NCBI RefSeq assembly: GCF_013386825.1
Contig: NZ_JACARC010000040.1
Span: forward strand, 1 to 62,081
Reading direction: 5' to 3'
DNA from: Pseudomonas sp. IPO3778
GTDB taxonomy: Bacteria; Pseudomonadota; Gammaproteobacteria; Pseudomonadales; Pseudomonadaceae
DNA: 62,081 nt
The notes under the pieces are model-generated. The model did not search any database and was not told the origin of the DNA. It worked only from the letters and a program-made list of their open reading frames with translations. Positions 16,701 through 25,147 of the stretch are shown here, piece by piece (within the stretch, counting starts at the first letter, position 1; each line of letters starts with the position of its first letter). The position numbers and the translations under genes were made by a program.

Positions 16701-16985
16701 ATGAGGAAATTACTGTTGGCCGGCTTGCTGGCTTTCACGAGCACTGCGGCATTGGCCGCGGGTGAAATCGTCGGCGCTGCGGTGGGCGAGGCGGCCAGCG
16801 CAGGCGAGTCCCTGTCGTTGAGCACCCCGGTCGTGGGCGGTGTGACGCTCGGTGAATCGGTCGGGGTCGGCTCGGCGGTTGTCGGCGCTGCAGCAGCGGC
16901 TTCCAACTCCGGCGGCAGTTCCAATGGCGGTACTTCCGGAACTGGCGGCACAACCGGTACAGGGGGTACCACCGGTACCAACTAA
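16701..16985 (+). CDS. YjbE/GfcA-like small secreted protein
   Basis: A 94-residue exported protein: residues 1-20 (MRKLLLAGLLAFTSTAALAA) are a signal peptide, followed by an Ala/Gly/Val/Ser-rich region without charge and a Gly-Thr-Ser repeat tail (GTSGTGGTTGTGGTTGTN). This composition and its place immediately before the wza and yjbF/G/H homologues match E. coli YjbE/GfcA, whose exact function is unknown. Start ATG 16701 with GAGAAGGAG upstream. A terminator hairpin follows directly. Confidence 0.75.
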   Translation: MRKLLLAGLLAFTSTAALAAGEIVGAAVGEAASAGESLSLSTPVVGGVTLGESVGVGSAVVGAAAAASNSGGSSNGGTSGTGGTTGTGGTTGTN

Positions 16986-17007
16986 TCCCTCACAAGCTGT
17001 GTTGTTC

Positions 17008-17041
17008 AAGATCACTCAGAACTTTCTGGGTGATCTTTTTT
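17008..17041 (+). terminator. Rho-independent terminator or attenuator between gfcA-like gene and wza
   Basis: Stem AAGATCACTCAGA (17008-17020), loop ACTT, stem TCTGGGTGATCTT (17025-17037) and a T run to 17041. Twelve of 13 stem positions pair normally. It separates the small secreted protein from wza by only 87 bases, so wza must be reached by read-through or by an own promoter in the next 30 bases. Confidence 0.8.
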
Positions 17042-17071
17042 AGACTCGCCCTCGACTAGCGTAGTGCCATT

Positions 17072-18184
17072 ATGATTTCTAGGTTACCTGTTCTTTTGCT
17101 GGCAAGTCTCAGCTTGCACGGCTGCATGTTTTCGCCTGGTCAACACATGGACACCAGTCAAATGTCCAGTGATGGCTCGCCCGAAAGTACCCGGGTGGAG
17201 TTAATTCCCATCACCCCCAAATTGATCGCCATGGAGGCCGCCACGCATGTTCGCGAATCAGTGCCGGAACCGTTGTTGTCTTATATTCCGGGAGGCTATC
17301 GCGTCGGCGCCAATGACCTGTTGTTTATCACGGTCTGGGATCACCCCGAGTTGACGGCGCCGTCCGGACCGCAACAGCAGATCGATGCCAACGGTCGCCT
17401 GGTTCGCCCCGACGGCACCCTGTTTTATCCGTATATCGGTAACGTCCCGGTGGCCGGTAAAACCATCGAAGAGTTGCGCGCCTACATCTCCGGGCGCCTG
17501 GCGCAGTTTATTGAAAGCCCTCAGGTGGACGTCAGCGTCTTGCGGTTTGCCAGCCAGACCGTGGTGGTGACCGGTGCGGTGATCAAGGCCGGCCAGCAGC
17601 CCATCACCACCACGCCCTTGAGTGCGGTAGAGGCCATCGGCGCCGCCGGGGTAGACCCCACGAATGCCGACCTGTCGGGGCTGACCCTGACGCGGGACGG
17701 CCGCGAGTACACCCTGGACCTGGACAGCCTCAATCGCCAGGGCTCCCAACTGCAAGGCATCTACCTCAAGGGCGGCGACCGGTTGTACTTGCCCTATAAC
17801 GACCACAAGCGCGTCTACCTCATGGGCGAAGTCAACCAGCCCCGGGCGCTGAGCTTCAAGGGCAAGTCGATCAACCTGACCGACGCCCTGGGCACGGTAG
17901 GGGGCTTGAACCAGACCACCTCCAACGGCAATGCGGTGTACGTGATTCGCGGCGTGGACAACCTGGAAGCCGAACCGGCCAAGGTGTTTCAGCTCGATGC
18001 CCAGTCACCGTCTGCCCTGGTGCTGGCGACCCGGTTCGACTTGCAGCCCCAAGACATCGTGTATGTCGGCCCGGCCGGCGTGACGCGCTGGAACCGCCTC
18101 ATCAGCCAGTTGTTGCCGACCGCCAGTGCCATTGGGCTGGGTGCCCGATCGCTGAATGACCTCAGCGAAGTCAACAGCAGATAA
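17072..18184 (+). CDS. wza: Wza/GfcE-type outer-membrane polysaccharide export lipoprotein
   Basis: A 370-residue lipoprotein with the lipobox LSLHGC (Cys at about 17). The Poly_export domain follows (YRVGANDLLFITVWDHPEL near 73-92), then SLBB repeats (VVVTGAVIKAGQQPITTTPLS and YLMGEVNQPRALSFKGKSINLTDALGTVGG), and a C-terminal GVTRWNRLISQLLP segment like the amphipathic helix that forms the outer-membrane pore in E. coli Wza (379 residues). It forms the channel for the polymer assembled by Wzy/Wzc. Each SLBB segment quoted here is a family landmark, not an exhaustive match. Confidence 0.92.
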   Translation: MISRLPVLLLASLSLHGCMFSPGQHMDTSQMSSDGSPESTRVELIPITPKLIAMEAATHVRESVPEPLLSYIPGGYRVGANDLLFITVWDHPELTAPSGPQQQIDANGRLVRPDGTLFYPYIGNVPVAGKTIEELRAYISGRLAQFIESPQVDVSVLRFASQTVVVTGAVIKAGQQPITTTPLSAVEAIGAAGVDPTNADLSGLTLTRDGREYTLDLDSLNRQGSQLQGIYLKGGDRLYLPYNDHKRVYLMGEVNQPRALSFKGKSINLTDALGTVGGLNQTTSNGNAVYVIRGVDNLEAEPAKVFQLDAQSPSALVLATRFDLQPQDIVYVGPAGVTRWNRLISQLLPTASAIGLGARSLNDLSEVNSR

Positions 18185-18198
18185 GGCGCTCTCCCGTC

Positions 18199-18858
18199 GT
18201 GAAAATTTTGCCTACCTGCGCCAGCCTGTCGATGGCGCTTTTGTTGTGCGGGTGTAACCCGCTGATGAGGGCGTCCTGGTACACCCTCGAAACGTCCGTC
18301 TCCGGCCCGGCGCCCATCAACGTGACCCGTGCCCAGGTCGATGCGGTGCCGTATCCGCAGATTCTGGTCACCACCCGTACCAGCGAAGGGGTGATGGCCA
18401 TGCCTCGGCGCCGGGGCAGCCTGGAGTTCTGGGTTGCGTCCGGCAAGCAAGTGCTGATGATGCGCGACGGCCTGGTGGTACGCACCGTCGGGCTGGGTGC
18501 GTCCCTGGATGGCACCCGCTTCAGTGGCGAGTCGCCGTTCAAACGCGGCCTCCAGCGCCTGCCCGACGGCTATACCAGCACGCGCTGGATCGACGTGTAC
18601 GACGGCAACCGGATCGGTCTGGCGGTCAACAGCCGTTTCAGCCCCCACGGTATCGAGACCCTCCGCATTCTGGACAAGGATTACGCCTTGCTGCGCATTG
18701 ACGAGCAGGTGGAAGTGCCCACCTTGAATTTCCGCACCACCAACCGTTACTGGGTCGATCCCCAGGACGGTTTCATCCTGCGCAGCGAGCAGCATTTGAC
18801 GCCCCGGCTGGTGCTGAAAATCGTGCAGCTGCGCCCCGATCGGGGGCCTGCCCGGTGA
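18199..18858 (+). CDS. gfcB: YjbF/GfcB family outer-membrane lipoprotein
   Basis: A 219-residue lipoprotein: MKILPTCASLSMALLLCGC is a signal peptide with lipobox LLCGC (Cys about 19). The mature part carries the family pattern RASWYTLETSVSGP..., VPYPQILVTTRTSEGVMAM and the C-terminal NFRTTNRYWVDPQDGFILRSEQHLTP. YjbF/GfcB is required for group 4 capsule secretion, with an unclear mechanism. The start is GTG 18199, 14 bases after wza. The gene overlaps the next as GTGA. Confidence 0.88.
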   Translation: MKILPTCASLSMALLLCGCNPLMRASWYTLETSVSGPAPINVTRAQVDAVPYPQILVTTRTSEGVMAMPRRRGSLEFWVASGKQVLMMRDGLVVRTVGLGASLDGTRFSGESPFKRGLQRLPDGYTSTRWIDVYDGNRIGLAVNSRFSPHGIETLRILDKDYALLRIDEQVEVPTLNFRTTNRYWVDPQDGFILRSEQHLTPRLVLKIVQLRPDRGPAR

Positions 18859-19628
18859 AGTGTTCGAACCTGATAGGCCTTGGCTTTGGCCTGCTCTTGA
18901 TCGGCCCCGGTGTGGGGCAGGCGGCGGTCACGGTCAGTGGCGACGTACGCAGCCCCGGCCACTTCGAGGTCAAACCCGATGCACGCTTGCTGGACGTTAT
19001 TCGCCAGGCCCAACCCAACGCCGAAAGCTACTGGCTGGGGGCGGCGTGGCTGCATCAGTCATTGGTGGATAAGCAGGCACGTTTGAAGGCGGGCGTCTTG
19101 TTCGACCTGAAACTGCTGCAACGGGGGGCCTTGCTGGACGGCAAGCACACGCGAGCGGACCTGAGTGCGCGACTGTATCAACAGGTCGAGCCGTTGCCGG
19201 TCACCGGCCGCCAGGTGGCGGTGCTGGACCCGATCGCCGTTGAAGCGGGGTTCGCACGCAATGGGTTGCTCGATGATGGCGACCACCTTGTTTACCCCGC
19301 CAGGCCGTCCACGGTGGAAGTGCTTGGGGCGGTCGCGCAGCCCTGTGAGGTGCCTTACCGCGCCATGGGCGAAATCCAGGAGTACGTGCGGGGCTGTACC
19401 ACCCTCGGTGACGCCGCACGCGATGAGCTTTGGCTGATCCAGCCCGACGGCCTGGTGCGTCGCGTGGGCGTGGCGGCCTGGAATCGGGAAGAGGGCGTGG
19501 TGGCTGCACCCGGCAGCAAGATTCTGGTGCCGATCCGCAGCGATGACCTTGAGACGCCGACCCCTGATCTCAACCAACAACTGGCCGAGTTTCTTGCCAC
19601 TCAACCGTTGGCTGAGGTGAACCCTTGA
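18855..19628 (+). CDS. gfcC: YjbG/GfcC family periplasmic capsule protein
   Basis: A 257-residue secreted protein. The signal peptide ends near residue 23 (GVGQAA). The mature chain starts with an SLBB-like VSGDVRSPGHFEVKPDARLLDVI and contains RLYQQVEPLPVTGR, the GfcC (DUF1017) pattern, then a second beta-grasp segment VEVLGAVAQPCEVPY. GfcC has Wza-like ubiquitin-fold domains and is thought to interact with the export channel or the polymer. GTG start at 18855, overlapping the previous stop; next gene starts by a TTGA overlap. Confidence 0.88.
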   Translation: MKCSNLIGLGFGLLLIGPGVGQAAVTVSGDVRSPGHFEVKPDARLLDVIRQAQPNAESYWLGAAWLHQSLVDKQARLKAGVLFDLKLLQRGALLDGKHTRADLSARLYQQVEPLPVTGRQVAVLDPIAVEAGFARNGLLDDGDHLVYPARPSTVEVLGAVAQPCEVPYRAMGEIQEYVRGCTTLGDAARDELWLIQPDGLVRRVGVAAWNREEGVVAAPGSKILVPIRSDDLETPTPDLNQQLAEFLATQPLAEVNP

Positions 19629-21715
19629 ATTTACGTTTTGCAGCTGTATTGCTCTTGCCCTGCGGATTGGTTCACGGCGAACCCCGCTACACCCAAAATG
19701 ATTTTGGTGGCGTGGGTCTGTTACAGACCCCCACTGCCCGCATGGCGCCGGCGGGGGAGTTGAGCGCCAACGCCAATCGCACCGATCCCTACTCGCGCTA
19801 CAGTTTTTCCTTGCAGCCGTTTGACTGGCTCGAGGGCTCGTTCCGTTACACCGCCATCAGCAACCGCAAATACGGTGCCGAGGCGTTGAGTGGCAGCCAG
19901 AGCTTCAAAGACAAGGCCATCGACTTCAAGGCGCGACTCTGGGAAGAAAGCCACTGGTTGCCGCAAGTGGCGTTTGGCGCCCGGGACATCGGCGGTACCG
20001 GCTTGTTTTCCAGCGAATACTTCGTCGCCAACAAGCGCTATGGCGACCTGGATTTCAGCCTTGGCCTCGCCTGGGGCTACCTGGGTAACCGAGGGGATTT
20101 CAGTAACCCGCTGTCGGTGTTTGGCAGCAAGTTCAACGACCGGCCCACGAGCACGGCGGTCGTGGCCCGGGCAGGGGACGTGAACTCCAACGCGTACTTC
20201 AGGGGGCGTCCGTCGCTGTTTGGCGGGGTTGTCTATCAAACACCCTGGGACCCCCTGAGCCTGAAACTCGAATACGAGGGCAATGACTACAAGCACGAGC
20301 CCCTGGACAACTCGATCAAGCAGGACTCGCCGGTCAATATCGGTGTGGTCTACAAGCTGGCCGACAGCGTCGACCTGAGCGCAGCCTGGGAGCGCGGCAA
20401 TACCGCGATGTTCGGCATCACCCTGCACACCAACTTCGTCAGCCGCAAGGCCCCGGTCAAGACGTATGACCCGCCTGCCGAACCGCTGCCGGCGCGCATG
20501 CCGACCACGCCGTCCGATCAGGTCAACTGGGCCAGTGTGGCCGACCGGCTGCAGCAGAATGCCGGCTACAAGGTGGAGCGTATTGCCCGGCGCGGTTCGG
20601 AATTGATGGTGTATGGCGAGCAGCAACGCTACTTCTACTCAGCCAAGGCCGTCGGGCGCGCCAGTCGGATCCTCGACAACAGCGCCAATCAGGACATCGA
20701 TTGGTTCACCCTGGTGAACAAGCGTTATGACATGCCCATCGAAGAAACCAGCGTGCCCCGTGACACCTTCCGCGCGGTGGTGAACAACGAGCAGCCGCTG
20801 AAGGACCTGCACCGCTCCACTGAGGTCAATCCGGCCATTGCCCATCGGGAAACCACGCTCTACACCGGCACACGCCAGCCGTTCAACTATGGCCTGGGCC
20901 TGGGCTACAAACAGAACATCGGTGGCCCCAACGGGTTGCTGTACCAGTTCACCGCCGACGCCGACGCGGAGTACCGGTTTACCCGCAATACCTGGTGGAG
21001 CGGTTTGCTCAGCGCCAACCTGCTGAACAACTACGACAAATTCACCTACGACGCACCGAGCGGGCTGCCACGGGTGCGCACCGACCTGCGCCAGTACATG
21101 ACGACCTCGGACGTGACGATGCCAAACTTCCAGTTCAACCATGCGGCGCGCCTGGACCAGGACCTGTACGGCATGGTCTACGGCGGTTACCTGGAGTCGA
21201 TGTATGCCGGGGTGGGTGGCGAAGTGCTGTTCAGGCCCACGAACAAGCACTGGTCGGTGGGCGCAGACCTGAACGTCGTGCGCCAGCGTGATTTCAACCA
21301 GGGCTTCGGCCTGCGGGATTACCAGACCATCACCGGGCACGTCACCAGCTACACCGAGTTGCCCTACGACACCCTGGCGGCGGTCAGTGTGGGGCGTTAC
21401 CTGGCACGGGACTGGGGCACCACCGTGGACATCTCGCGGCAGTTCAAGAACGGCGTGAAGTTTGGTGGCTGGGTCACGCTGACCACTGCCTCGAAGGAAG
21501 AATATGGCGAGGGCAGCTTCGACAAGGGGATCTATATTTCCGTGCCGTTCGACGAACTGATGAGCACCTCGACGATGCGTCGGGCCAACGTTGTATGGGC
21601 ACCCCTGACCCGTGATGGCGGTGCGCGCCTGAACCGTGCCTACTCGCTGCAAACCATGACCGATGGGCGTGACAGTAAACTGTTCTACAACAACTTCGAT
21701 AAGATCACTGAGTGA
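19625..21715 (+). CDS. gfcD: YjbH/GfcD family outer-membrane protein
   Basis: A 696-residue YjbH-domain protein. A short signal peptide (to about residue 18) precedes the conserved start NDFGGVGLLQTPTARMAPAGELSANANRTDPYSRY, which is characteristic for the family, and the rest is rich in beta strands, probably two outer-membrane barrels as in E. coli GfcD/YjbH. The C-terminus AYSLQTMTDGRDSKLFYNNFDKITE is also family-typical. The start is TTG at 19625 within a 4-base overlap (TTGA). Last gene of the wza-gfcBCD unit; all four reading frames are coupled or nearly so. Confidence 0.88.
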   Translation: MNLRFAAVLLLPCGLVHGEPRYTQNDFGGVGLLQTPTARMAPAGELSANANRTDPYSRYSFSLQPFDWLEGSFRYTAISNRKYGAEALSGSQSFKDKAIDFKARLWEESHWLPQVAFGARDIGGTGLFSSEYFVANKRYGDLDFSLGLAWGYLGNRGDFSNPLSVFGSKFNDRPTSTAVVARAGDVNSNAYFRGRPSLFGGVVYQTPWDPLSLKLEYEGNDYKHEPLDNSIKQDSPVNIGVVYKLADSVDLSAAWERGNTAMFGITLHTNFVSRKAPVKTYDPPAEPLPARMPTTPSDQVNWASVADRLQQNAGYKVERIARRGSELMVYGEQQRYFYSAKAVGRASRILDNSANQDIDWFTLVNKRYDMPIEETSVPRDTFRAVVNNEQPLKDLHRSTEVNPAIAHRETTLYTGTRQPFNYGLGLGYKQNIGGPNGLLYQFTADADAEYRFTRNTWWSGLLSANLLNNYDKFTYDAPSGLPRVRTDLRQYMTTSDVTMPNFQFNHAARLDQDLYGMVYGGYLESMYAGVGGEVLFRPTNKHWSVGADLNVVRQRDFNQGFGLRDYQTITGHVTSYTELPYDTLAAVSVGRYLARDWGTTVDISRQFKNGVKFGGWVTLTTASKEEYGEGSFDKGIYISVPFDELMSTSTMRRANVVWAPLTRDGGARLNRAYSLQTMTDGRDSKLFYNNFDKITE

Positions 21716-22054
21716 TTGAGCGGCCTCGGGCGACAAGGATCCTCACTGCCAGGTGCTGAATGCGCCAGGCAGTGAGAGGACCGCCGCGATACAGCGCCAG
21801 GTGCAATGCCGGCGAGCAACACGCCCCTGACTTTCCCCTCTGATGTGTAAATGAATGGCTGCCGCGCCCACGGCCGGGTACGTCCGTGGGCCGAAGTTCT
21901 TGCGCCTGGCGATCAGGCGAGTGGGGAGTCGGTCGGGTATGAATCAGGTGTGAGCACAGAGGGCGCTGAGGTGGCGCCAGCGGCGTTGCCTGGCACCTGA
22001 GTGCCCGCAGGAGCGGGCTGGGTATCAGGCGGCGCCGTGGCGCAGGGAAGGGGC
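21716..22054. other. Convergent intergenic region with a hairpin
   Basis: A 339-base gap between gfcD and the convergent priming transferase. It holds a hairpin at 21740-21780 (TCCTCACTGCC paired with GGCAGTGAGAGGA), likely a bidirectional transcription end though without a T run. On the minus strand a Pro/Ala-rich open frame continues past the transferase stop but has no start of its own. No gene called. Confidence 0.45.
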
Positions 22055-23449
22055 TTAGTAGATGTCTTTGGACAGCAGGGTAAACGGCGTTTTGAACAGG
22101 ATCTTGATGTCCAGCCACAGGGACCAGTTGTTGATGTAGCGCAGGTCGATATCGACGCGCTGCTGCATCTTCTCCAGGGTCTCGGTTTCGCCGCGGCAGC
22201 CATTGACTTGCGCCAGGCCCGTGATGCCGGGCTTGATGCGATGGCGTGCCATGTACGCGCGAATCTTGCCCGAGTAGTAGTCGTTGTGCGCCACGGCATG
22301 GGGGCGCGGGCCCACCAGCGCCATATGCCCTTGCAGCACGTTGAACAGCTGCGGCAGCTCGTCGATGGACGTGCGGCGGATAAAGCGCCCCACGCGGGTA
22401 ATGCGTGAATCGTTGCGGCTTGCCTGGCGCACCTCGTGGTCGTCATGCACGCGCATCGAGCGGAATTTCCAGACCTTGATGATCTCGCCATTCCAGCCGT
22501 GACGGTCCTGCTTGAAAATCACCGGGCCGGGGGAGGTGAGCTTGATCAGCAGGGCGAACAGCAGCAATAACGGGCTGAGCAGCACAATCGCCAACAGCGC
22601 CAGGCTTTTGTCCAGCAGCGACTTGCTCAGTGCCGCGGTCGGGCGGCTGGTCAGTGGGCTTTCATTGAGGAAGATCGCCGGCAGGCCATCCACCTCGGCC
22701 ACGCTGTGATTGAGCAGTAGCATGTTGTTGAGGTCGGGCACCCAGATCACGTCCACGCTGATCTCCAGCAGGTTGAGGTACAGCGCCTCGATGTGAGTCG
22801 CCTCCTGGAGGGAGTGAGTGATGTACAGCCGGCGAATACCGTGTTGCCTGATCAGCGCGGGCAGGTCGGGCAAGTCGCCGAGAATCTGCGGTTGGGTACT
22901 GTTCTGTGGCGAAGCGGTGACGGGGCCTACAAGGCCGATCAAGGGGGAGCGTTTTTGTTTGGCAAGCGTGTTGGCCAAGTCAACAGCAAGTTTTCCCGTG
23001 CCAATAATCAGCGATTTCTGGCGCTCGTGAAGTTGGCGATGGTAGTACCGGGATAGACTGTGAATCGGAATATAGCAAAGTGCTAGTAGTGGATAACTGA
23101 CGGCGGCCCAGAGTAACAGGATCTCTACGGGAAACAGCGAGCTGGCATTACAGGCCACGCCCACTGCCGACAATATGCCCAAGGTTAATAACCAGCCGGT
23201 GAATAACCGTCCCAGCCCAACAAAAAAGTTATCTTTTTTGCTATAGACGTCACATAACATGTAGGACGGTATGGATGCCAGTATTGTAATGGCAGCCAAT
23301 ATCCGGTAGTGAGATTCCAGTTGTCCGGTGTTGAACAGTGCCAATGAAAACAAAAGTACAACGACCAAACTCAAGGCCATGGCCCACTGCCCCCAAAAAG
23401 TGAGGCCCTTGGGTGTAAGGTTACGGTGCATTCTTCTGTTGTTAAGCAT
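22055..23449 (-). CDS. wcaJ: Undecaprenyl-phosphate glucose-1-phosphate transferase (WcaJ type)
   Basis: A 464-residue polyisoprenyl-phosphate hexose-1-phosphate transferase that starts the repeat unit by moving glucose-1-phosphate (or a related hexose) to undecaprenyl phosphate. It has four N-terminal membrane helices, a CoA-binding-like Rossmann domain (IIGTGKLAVDLANTL near 138), a fifth membrane helix near 290, and the catalytic domain with KFRSMRVH, RRTSIDELPQLFNVLQG, LVGPRPHAVAHND and PGITGLAQVNG. I chose ATG 23449 because of the AGGGAG site; an upstream ATG at 23473 is possible. It is convergent to the gfc genes and has its own upstream region. Confidence 0.9.
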   Translation of the reverse strand: MLNNRRMHRNLTPKGLTFWGQWAMALSLVVVLLFSLALFNTGQLESHYRILAAITILASIPSYMLCDVYSKKDNFFVGLGRLFTGWLLTLGILSAVGVACNASSLFPVEILLLWAAVSYPLLALCYIPIHSLSRYYHRQLHERQKSLIIGTGKLAVDLANTLAKQKRSPLIGLVGPVTASPQNSTQPQILGDLPDLPALIRQHGIRRLYITHSLQEATHIEALYLNLLEISVDVIWVPDLNNMLLLNHSVAEVDGLPAIFLNESPLTSRPTAALSKSLLDKSLALLAIVLLSPLLLLFALLIKLTSPGPVIFKQDRHGWNGEIIKVWKFRSMRVHDDHEVRQASRNDSRITRVGRFIRRTSIDELPQLFNVLQGHMALVGPRPHAVAHNDYYSGKIRAYMARHRIKPGITGLAQVNGCRGETETLEKMQQRVDIDLRYINNWSLWLDIKILFKTPFTLLSKDIY

Positions 23450-23519
23450 ACTTCTGCTCCCTGTGGTATCCACTCACGTGCTGGCAGGTTAAAGCGAGGC
23501 GTGGTTTTAATGACTATCA

Positions 23520-23619
23520 AATGGCAGGCGCACGCGTAGGCGTGCGTATGGATAGTAATCAATGGCAGGGAGCAACGGCTGACGACTTATAACGCGGGCA
23601 TGTTGTTATAAAATGGCAG
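23520..23619. repeat. Three spaced AATGGCAG direct repeats upstream of wcaJ
   Basis: AATGGCAG occurs at 23520-23527, 23561-23568 and 23612-23619, spaced 41 and 51 bases, roughly whole helical turns. A perfect hairpin CGCACGC-GTAG-GCGTGCG lies at 23529-23546. The array sits 70-170 bases before the wcaJ start, in its presumed promoter. A regulator array is an inference. Confidence 0.4.
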
Positions 23620-23669
23620 ATAGAAAAGGATTTTAATAGGCAGGGTGAATTGTAGTTTTTATGAAATTA

Positions 23670-24395
23670 TTATTGTTCGGCGACGTGGCCGCGAGTGCTC
23701 AGAGGCTTTTTGATTTTTTGCGTCAGGCAATAGCCGCGATTGCGTACCGCCCGGAACAGACGTTCGCCATCATTCACACGCTTGAACTTGTCCTGCAACC
23801 GGCTCAGGCACATTTCGAGCCCGCGATACAGGTCCGGCTCGCGCCCGATGTTACGAATAAGTTCTTCTTTACTGACGACCCGTTCTTCATGGTTCAGCAT
23901 TTTTTTAATCAGCGCCGATTCAATGGTGGTCAGGGAAATGCGCAATCCACCTTTAACCAGTGCGCGGTCTTGTTGTGTCAATAGCCAGACATCATGGGTA
24001 CGCAATGCGGGTGTTGCATGGGTCATCGTCGTCGCGGTGTTATTCAGGTCGGGGCCGACGGGCTCAGAGTTGCGTGCGGTGACTTTCGGGTTTTTCGAGG
24101 TGTCGTAAAGTTGTCGGGTTAATCGGTTATTAGCCTCGTAGAGTCGTTTGGCGGCCACATAATTGCTTAGCCATAGATTGAAGTTTTGTTCATTGGTCAC
24201 GGCGTAGGAACTGGCGGACACTTCCGATGGTTTTTCCGCGGTTTCGACCAGCGGGCCGCTGTCTACGTCGTAATGTAAAAATGCCACATTCGGCGTGAAA
24301 TCCTGCAGCGCGATTGACGGGTACGTCGATGTAAATGTGTGTTTCTTGAGAGAACTCATGGCATTCACCGATTCCAGAAAAGTACGGGGGTTCAT
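23670..24395 (-). CDS. Winged-helix (OmpR-type) transcriptional regulator without receiver
   Basis: A 241-residue protein. The C-terminal 100 residues form a Trans_reg_C winged helix: SLTTIESALIKKMLNHEERVVSKEELIRNIG, GLEMCLSRLQDKFKRVNDGERLFRAVRNRGYCL, ending in the RNRGY wing. The N-terminal 130 residues match no domain I know and contain no receiver pattern. The start at 24395 overlaps the upstream stop as ATGA; ATG 24359 is an alternative. It is the last gene of a three-gene operon next to the polysaccharide locus, so control of that locus is a natural hypothesis. Confidence 0.75.
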   Translation of the reverse strand: MNPRTFLESVNAMSSLKKHTFTSTYPSIALQDFTPNVAFLHYDVDSGPLVETAEKPSEVSASSYAVTNEQNFNLWLSNYVAAKRLYEANNRLTRQLYDTSKNPKVTARNSEPVGPDLNNTATTMTHATPALRTHDVWLLTQQDRALVKGGLRISLTTIESALIKKMLNHEERVVSKEELIRNIGREPDLYRGLEMCLSRLQDKFKRVNDGERLFRAVRNRGYCLTQKIKKPLSTRGHVAEQ

Positions 24396-25147
24396 AAACT
24401 ATCAGCAGGGGAGAAGTAGGGGCCCTGAAAATAGTCAAAAGGCAAGCGTCTGGCGAGAAGCGCGCTGTCGGCATATTCGACGTTGTCGGCGATAAACGAG
24501 ACCCGGGTGGTGCTCATCAGCCCCAGCATCTGGTCGTAAAGCCGGTCGAACAGGCCCGAGCGCGTGTTCAGACTGAGCCTGAGGGCAGAGTCCGGAAAGG
24601 GCATTTTTATATAGTCATAAAGACTCAAGTCGATCAAAAGGTCGGTGTTCTTTGTCTCTAATGTGTAATTGTTATAGGCAAGCTTGATACTGCTTCGGTC
24701 TTTCAGGCTATAGAGCTGACGGATCATGTCCCTGCGTTCCACCGGGCCAGGGAGCGTCGCCAGTGTATTTTCAACACTGACAATGAGTTGCTGTTTTTGT
24801 TTTTCCAGCGTATTGGAGGTGCTGATAATCTGTTTGAGCAGCTCCTCATTCATCAGTACCGATTGCTCTATTCGGAAAAACTTGTGCAGGCCCGGGGTTT
24901 TATCCACGCGCAAACGTTTACCTTCCTGGGCGAGCGAACTCGGCCTGGTGTATTGCAGGGCTTCGCTGTAGGCGTCTTTAAGTTGTTCGCAATAATAGGC
25001 GCACATCTCATCCGGCAAACAGTCGAGCACCGGCTCTGCATGAACCCGAATCTCACTGCCCCATAAGGTAAAGCTTCGCTCAAGTATCGCCTGTCGCGAG
25101 AACGTGAAGTCAACAGGCGCTGCGAGCGCTAAATTTCCGCTATTCAC
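24392..25147 (-). CDS. Degenerate EAL-domain protein
   Basis: A 251-residue protein that I read as a decayed EAL domain. The start FSRQAILERSFTLWGSEIRVHAEP resembles the RQPILDRxxxVWGYELLxR opening of YuxH-type EAL proteins, but the EAL signature itself is absent. The end RVSFIADNVEYADSALLARRLPFDYFQGPYFSP fits the last EAL segment (IAEGVE...DYxQGYxFSxP), with the catalytic Glu of GVE region altered to DNVE. Hydrolysis of c-di-GMP is unlikely; ligand sensing or protein binding is possible. GTG start at 25147 with GGAG; it overlaps the upstream gene by 8 bases. Confidence 0.6.
   Translation of the reverse strand: MNSGNLALAAPVDFTFSRQAILERSFTLWGSEIRVHAEPVLDCLPDEMCAYYCEQLKDAYSEALQYTRPSSLAQEGKRLRVDKTPGLHKFFRIEQSVLMNEELLKQIISTSNTLEKQKQQLIVSVENTLATLPGPVERRDMIRQLYSLKDRSSIKLAYNNYTLETKNTDLLIDLSLYDYIKMPFPDSALRLSLNTRSGLFDRLYDQMLGLMSTTRVSFIADNVEYADSALLARRLPFDYFQGPYFSPADSL

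Noticed and set aside
21913..22054. Pro/Ala-rich frame continuing past the wcaJ stop on the minus strand
   Set aside because: It is in another frame than wcaJ and has no start. The wcaJ C-terminus looks complete, so a frameshift extension is not supported.
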